Shown here in pieces: positions 32,633 through 35,544 of a stretch of DNA of 35,544 nt. Below the pieces are notes generated by a model. It was not told where the DNA came from and did not search any database. It saw only the letters and a list, made by a program, of their open reading frames with translations. Source of the stretch: an uncultured Pseudomonadota bacterium (GTDB taxonomy: Bacteria > Myxococcota_A > UBA796 > JAFGLY01); assembly GCA_937912125.1 (NCBI GenBank), contig CALDOK010000239.1, positions 1-35,544 on the forward strand, given 5' to 3'. The position numbers and the translations under genes are program-made. Positions within the stretch are counted from its first letter, which is position 1; the number at the start of each line of letters is the position of its first letter.

Positions 32633-33136
32633 TCAGAGCCCGTTGTCGTCCTCGGGCAGGGCTGCGACATCGGCCAGGGTGATGGAGCCCAGGTGCTTGT
32701 GGACCAACTGGATGGCCTCGTTCTCCAGCTCTGAGAGCCAGCAGGCGCGCACCAGGCAGGTGCTCCTGCCAAGCATGCAGCCGCCGCTCGTCACGGGCCC
32801 GTCGATGGCCTCGAGCACCGCCAGCAGGGAGGTGTGCGCGGGGTCGGCCGTGATGGTGAAGCCCCCCCGGGCTCCCCGGGTGGAGCTGACCATGTTCGCC
32901 GCCACCAGGCGCTGCATGACCTTGGCCAGGTGGGACTCCGAGACGTCCAGCGCCCTGGCGATCACGCCGGCGCTGCAGGGGGAGCAGTCGGGAGGGCTCG
33001 AGCCCAGGCCCGCTCCGCCAACGCCATCGACTCGTGCTTCGCGGGCCTGGACGGCCTCAGGGCGGGCCAGGGAGAGGTAGACCAGGGCGTGGATGCCCAG
33101 GTTGGCGGCTTCGGAGATGCGGAGGATGCTGCTCAT
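32633..33136 (-). CDS. Rrf2-family Fe-S regulator, NsrR-like
   Basis: A 167-residue winged-helix regulator. SILRISEAANLGIHALVYLS and VSESHLAKVMQRLVAANMV followed by the STRGARGGF wing are the Rrf2 fold. Three cysteines in GGCMLGRSTCLVRAC (spacing 6 and 4) match the cluster-binding triad of NsrR/IscR types, suggesting an Fe-S cluster sensing nitric oxide or redox state. A ~25-residue insertion with PPDCSPC between the first helix and the helix-turn-helix is unusual. GGAG six bases before the ATG supports the start. It is divergent from a Crp/Fnr gene and upstream of the Rieske operon. Confidence 0.85.
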   Translation of the reverse strand: MSSILRISEAANLGIHALVYLSLARPEAVQAREARVDGVGGAGLGSSPPDCSPCSAGVIARALDVSESHLAKVMQRLVAANMVSSTRGARGGFTITADPAHTSLLAVLEAIDGPVTSGGCMLGRSTCLVRACWLSELENEAIQLVHKHLGSITLADVAALPEDDNGL

Positions 33137-33165
33137 GCTCAGCTCCGTGGGCGACGGGAAGGGCG

Positions 33166-33191
33166 AAATCAGGATAGCTTATACCTGATTT
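33166..33191. promoter_or_regulatory. Perfect 8-10-8 inverted repeat between the divergent regulators
   Basis: AAATCAGG-N10-CCTGATTT is a perfect inverted repeat in the 68-bp gap between the Rrf2 and Crp/Fnr genes, AT-rich against a very GC-rich background. Size and symmetry fit a dimeric Rrf2 regulator. A related site precedes the Rieske gene. Likely autoregulation of the Rrf2 gene and control of the crp-like gene. Confidence 0.6.
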
Positions 33192-33204
33192 ATCGGAGCG
33201 CGAC

Positions 33205-33897
33205 ATGAAGACCCTTCAACCCCGCGCCGGCGTGCTGGCCAACCACCTGGCCAGCCTTCCGGTCTTCTCTGTGCTCAGCCCCCGCGACCGCGAGCTGCTG
33301 GCCGACCAGGCGCTGCTGCGCTTGTACGACCGGGGCGAGGCCCTCTTCGAGCGAGGCCAGCCAGCGGACCGCCTGTTCTGCGTGGTACACGGCGCCATCC
33401 GGGTGTTGCGGCGGGGCCCGGGCGGCCGTGAGAAGGTGATCCACCTGCTCGAGGCGCCCGCCCTGGTGGCCGAGGTGCCCGTGCTGATGGGCATCGACTA
33501 CCCGGCGAGCGCAGACTGCGCCGAGCCTTGCACGGTGCTCGTGCTGCCGCGCCCTGCGCTCCAGCAGGCCTTCCATCGGGACCAGGACCTGGCCCTGAAG
33601 CTGCTGGGCGCCGCCATGACCCGGATGCACGAGCTGACGGCGTCGCTGGCGGCCCACGGCCAGAAGTCCGGCGCGGTGCGCGTGGCCTCCTACCTCCTGG
33701 GGCTGGCGCATACCCAGGGCGCCGAGGTCTGCCTGCCCGCTCCCAAGAAGGATGTGGCCTGCTACCTGGGCATGCAGCCCGAGAGCTTCTCCCGTGCCTT
33801 GACCAGCCTGCGCAAGGACGGGCTCATCGCGGTGGACGAGCAGCGGGTGCACATCTTGGACCGCTCCGGCCTGGAGAGGCTGCTGGCCGAGAGCTGA
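33205..33897 (+). CDS. Crp/Fnr-family transcription regulator
   Basis: A 230-residue regulator. Residues about 15-130 form the cyclic-nucleotide-binding-type beta-barrel (LYDRGEALFERGQPADRLFC, GAIRVLRRGPGGREKVIHLL). A long dimerisation helix follows, then the C-terminal helix-turn-helix (KKDVACYLGMQPESFSRALTSLRKDGLI). No N-terminal cysteine cluster of FNR type is present, so it is not an oxygen-sensing FNR; a DNR/NnrR-like heme sensor of nitric oxide would fit its position beside an NsrR-like regulator and an octaheme HAO-type gene. GGAG seven bases before the ATG supports the start. It is divergent from the Rrf2 gene across the perfect inverted repeat. Confidence 0.9.
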   Translation: MKTLQPRAGVLANHLASLPVFSVLSPRDRELLADQALLRLYDRGEALFERGQPADRLFCVVHGAIRVLRRGPGGREKVIHLLEAPALVAEVPVLMGIDYPASADCAEPCTVLVLPRPALQQAFHRDQDLALKLLGAAMTRMHELTASLAAHGQKSGAVRVASYLLGLAHTQGAEVCLPAPKKDVACYLGMQPESFSRALTSLRKDGLIAVDEQRVHILDRSGLERLLAES

Positions 33898-33957
33898 GCC
33901 CCTTTGCAAATGCACGAATGTGCGCTAGCGTGGTGGTGCCCTCGCCTTGGAGAAACC

Positions 33958-34578
33958 ATGCGCCGCCTCGTCCAGCTCACCGTCCTGTCCCTCGGTCTCT
34001 CCCTGCCAGCGTCGGCCGTGGCGGCCACCACTCCCGGCGCGGCCTTCGGCGTGGACATCCGCATGGGCGGCCGCTTCGACAACATGCGCATGTGCGTGGC
34101 CACCCCCGAGGGCTTCACAGCCGGGCCCATGGCCGACATCTCCGTGTTCACCGAGCTGGGCCTGGGCGACAAGCTCGCCCTCAACTTCACCCTGCCCATC
34201 TTCCGGCCGGTGTTCTTCGGCGCGGCCTTCCGCATGCTGCAGTTCGAGCCCGACTTCGCCCTGCTTTTCCGTGCCGAGGGGTCGGGAAACGCCGACTGGG
34301 TCTTCGGGCCCACGGCGGGCGTCTCCCTGCACTTCGGGCCGGACAACCTCTCGAGCGCCGCCAACAGGGGGGTCGAGTTCTTCGCCTGGGGCCCTGTGGG
34401 TGGCGTCTATGTGGGCCGCGCGGTGGACCGCGAGAAGGGGAACATGGACCTCGAGTACGGGCTGGGCGTGAACGCCACCCCCATGTACGCCGAGCACGAT
34501 CTGTGGCCTGGTCACGAGCCCCTGGATGGCATCGTGGTGGCCGGGTACCTGGGCTTGAAGCTGAGCTGGGCGAGGTAA
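33958..34578 (+). CDS. Exported outer-membrane barrel-like protein
   Basis: A 206-residue protein with a signal peptide (cleavage near AVAA-TTPG). The rest has alternating polar/hydrophobic strands with aromatic belts (LALNFTLPIFRPVFFG, WVFGPTAGVSLHFG, VVAGYLGLKLSWAR), consistent with a small outer-membrane beta-barrel of eight strands. No family is recognised. GGAG precedes the ATG. It follows the Crp/Fnr gene by 60 bp in the same direction and could share its transcript; a GCAC-GAAT-GTGC repeat lies in the gap. Confidence 0.72.
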   Translation: MRRLVQLTVLSLGLSLPASAVAATTPGAAFGVDIRMGGRFDNMRMCVATPEGFTAGPMADISVFTELGLGDKLALNFTLPIFRPVFFGAAFRMLQFEPDFALLFRAEGSGNADWVFGPTAGVSLHFGPDNLSSAANRGVEFFAWGPVGGVYVGRAVDREKGNMDLEYGLGVNATPMYAEHDLWPGHEPLDGIVVAGYLGLKLSWAR

Positions 34579-35227
34579 GCGCGCAGGGCCGCGGCCGAGC
34601 TTCGGGCTGCGCTGGCGTGGTCCGCGAAAACCTCATCTGGCAGCTCACGGCTCCCGCGAAGCTACCTGTCCACCTCTTCGGCCTGCATCGAATCCGTGCG
34701 CAAGCCACCGTGGACCATGTCAACCAAGGCCGCGGAGTCTTCGCCACTTGGTTCGAGGCACACGAGTCCCACGTCCATCAGCGTCTGCTAAGAGCAGGTA
34801 CGTCCTTGACATCCATCTTCATAAAAGCTCGTACAAGCGGGTGCCCTCCTGTACGGACAGTCTGCCAGCCGAGCCCTTTGACCGTCAAGGGGCGGCGCGA
34901 GAGCAGCGAGTTCGTCTCGTTGGAGGTCCCCGAGGAGGTCGGCTGGCCTGGGGTGCAGGTCCACCGACCGCTACGTGAGCAGATCTCGAAGGCCTCGGCG
35001 ATGAGCCGCGGGCGTGTTCCTCATGCCCCCACGGCGAGCCTAAGGCGTGCTGTTCGAGCGCGCTCTCGTCCACCAGGTCCGGAGGGGCTCTTGCGGCGGC
35101 CCGCCGGAGCGCTGGCTGCGAGCACGACAGGGAACCGGGATGACCTCGAGGGCGCTGCGGCATGCTCGATCCTCCATGCTTGGAGCCACTCGTCGCAAGA
35201 GCGATAATCAGTGGAAGAACGCGCGGA
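34579..35227. other. About 650 bp without a recognisable gene
   Basis: No frame on either strand gives a protein with recognisable motifs, a plausible start and a ribosome binding site. AT-richer patches occur, for instance near 34800-34840 (TTGACATCC, CATAAAAGC), which contrast with the flanking genes. Inverted GTACG/CGTAC copies lie at the edges of that patch. It may be decayed coding sequence or an untranslated region; I see no tRNA, terminator or transposase. Confidence 0.5.
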
Positions 35228-35544
35228 TCAAATATTCGTACAGGACGGGGTCGCCCCACCCGCCATGGCGTCGGCCAGCACTTCGGCCACGACCCGGTGC
35301 CCCGCCTCGGACGGGTGCCAGACGTCCTCGAAGCCCCAGCAGCTCCGTTCGATCAGGGTGTGGCCGGTGAGTTGGACGCCGGCGTCGCGGAGCGGCACCC
35401 CCAATTGCTCCAGATCGATGGTGTGACCACGACGAGCCGAGTCCCAGTTGGAGGCCCACATGATCATCCACACGGGTAGACCGCGGCCCGGGGATAAGAA
35501 AGACAAACAGCCCGCTTGCCCTACAGGCGCGGTCCCGCGTGTAC
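35228..35544 (-). CDS. SGNH hydrolase, C-terminal fragment running off the window
   Basis: The reading frame is open through the right edge, so this is the 3' part (105 codons visible) of a longer gene. LPVWMIMWASNW is a buried strand with the preceding small-residue loop, and DVWHPSEAGHRVVAEVLADA carries the D-x-x-H pair of the last SGNH/GDSL block. It is therefore the catalytic C terminus of an esterase-type SGNH hydrolase. The upstream Ser and Gly/Asn blocks lie outside the window. It is on the strand opposite to the preceding barrel protein. Confidence 0.65.
   Translation of the reverse strand, partial: TRGTAPVGQAGCLSFLSPGRGLPVWMIMWASNWDSARRGHTIDLEQLGVPLRDAGVQLTGHTLIERSCWGFEDVWHPSEAGHRVVAEVLADAMAGGATPSCTNI

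Noticed and set aside
33912..33923. GCAC-GAAT-GTGC inverted repeat before the barrel gene
   Set aside because: Four-base arms are expected often by chance; no matching copy was noticed at the other promoters.
34741..34775. tRNA-like GGTTCGAGGC
   Set aside because: No acceptor stem, D-arm or anticodon arm could be built around the T-loop-like sequence.
33528..35207. 559-codon + strand frame through the regulator, barrel gene and the gap
   Set aside because: Runs out of frame through two well-supported genes; the part in the gap shows no recognisable domain or start signal.

Overview
The window is GC-rich, densely coded DNA from a Gram-negative bacterium with a complex envelope. Secreted lipoproteins with Asp/Thr-rich linkers, an OmpA protein with thrombospondin type 3 repeats, FHA signalling, a plant-type quinolinate synthase and a Rieske/cytochrome b/octaheme cytochrome cluster point to an uncultured Myxococcota-like or other 'deltaproteobacterial' lineage. 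That placement is inference. No tRNA, rRNA, insertion sequence, phage or CRISPR array was seen.

Left part (1-9600): a divergent TatC-like membrane protein, an FHA/winged-helix protein, an arsR-arsM pair with palindromic operators, a small cysteine-rich protein, a beta-CASP metallo-hydrolase fused to a LOG-like domain, an OmpA protein with four 33-residue calcium-type repeats, then an ICMT-like methyltransferase and a class C beta-lactamase-fold hydrolase.

Middle (9790-20360): an iron-type alcohol dehydrogenase, a leucine-rich lipoprotein, and NadA of the long plant type. A tightly overlapping envelope operon follows (START-like secreted protein, outer-membrane protein, OmpA-like lipoprotein, PAP2 membrane enzyme). 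Next comes a three-gene sulfur-handling cassette: a PP-loop ATPase with a CxxC, a five-cysteine single-span membrane protein, and a SufS-like cysteine desulfurase.

Right part (20361-35544): a phosphatase/propeller lipoprotein, a TPR-containing SGNH hydrolase, a YyaL/SPATA20-like protein that has lost its thioredoxin CxxC, a ThiF-type E1 enzyme and membrane proteins of unknown function. A respiratory operon follows in the order Rieske, b6f-like cytochrome b, membrane-anchored HAO-family octaheme cytochrome c, small membrane protein. Upstream lie an NsrR-like Rrf2 regulator and a divergent Crp/Fnr regulator. A shared operator motif links the regulators to the Rieske promoter, which suggests control by nitrogen oxides. 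The window closes with an outer-membrane protein, about 650 bp without a recognisable gene, and the 3' end of another SGNH hydrolase running off the edge.

The two best candidates for under-described biology are the sulfur cassette at 18116-20357 and the Rieske/b/octaheme complex at 29373-32523. The metallo-hydrolase-LOG fusion and the degenerate TatC and YyaL proteins come next.
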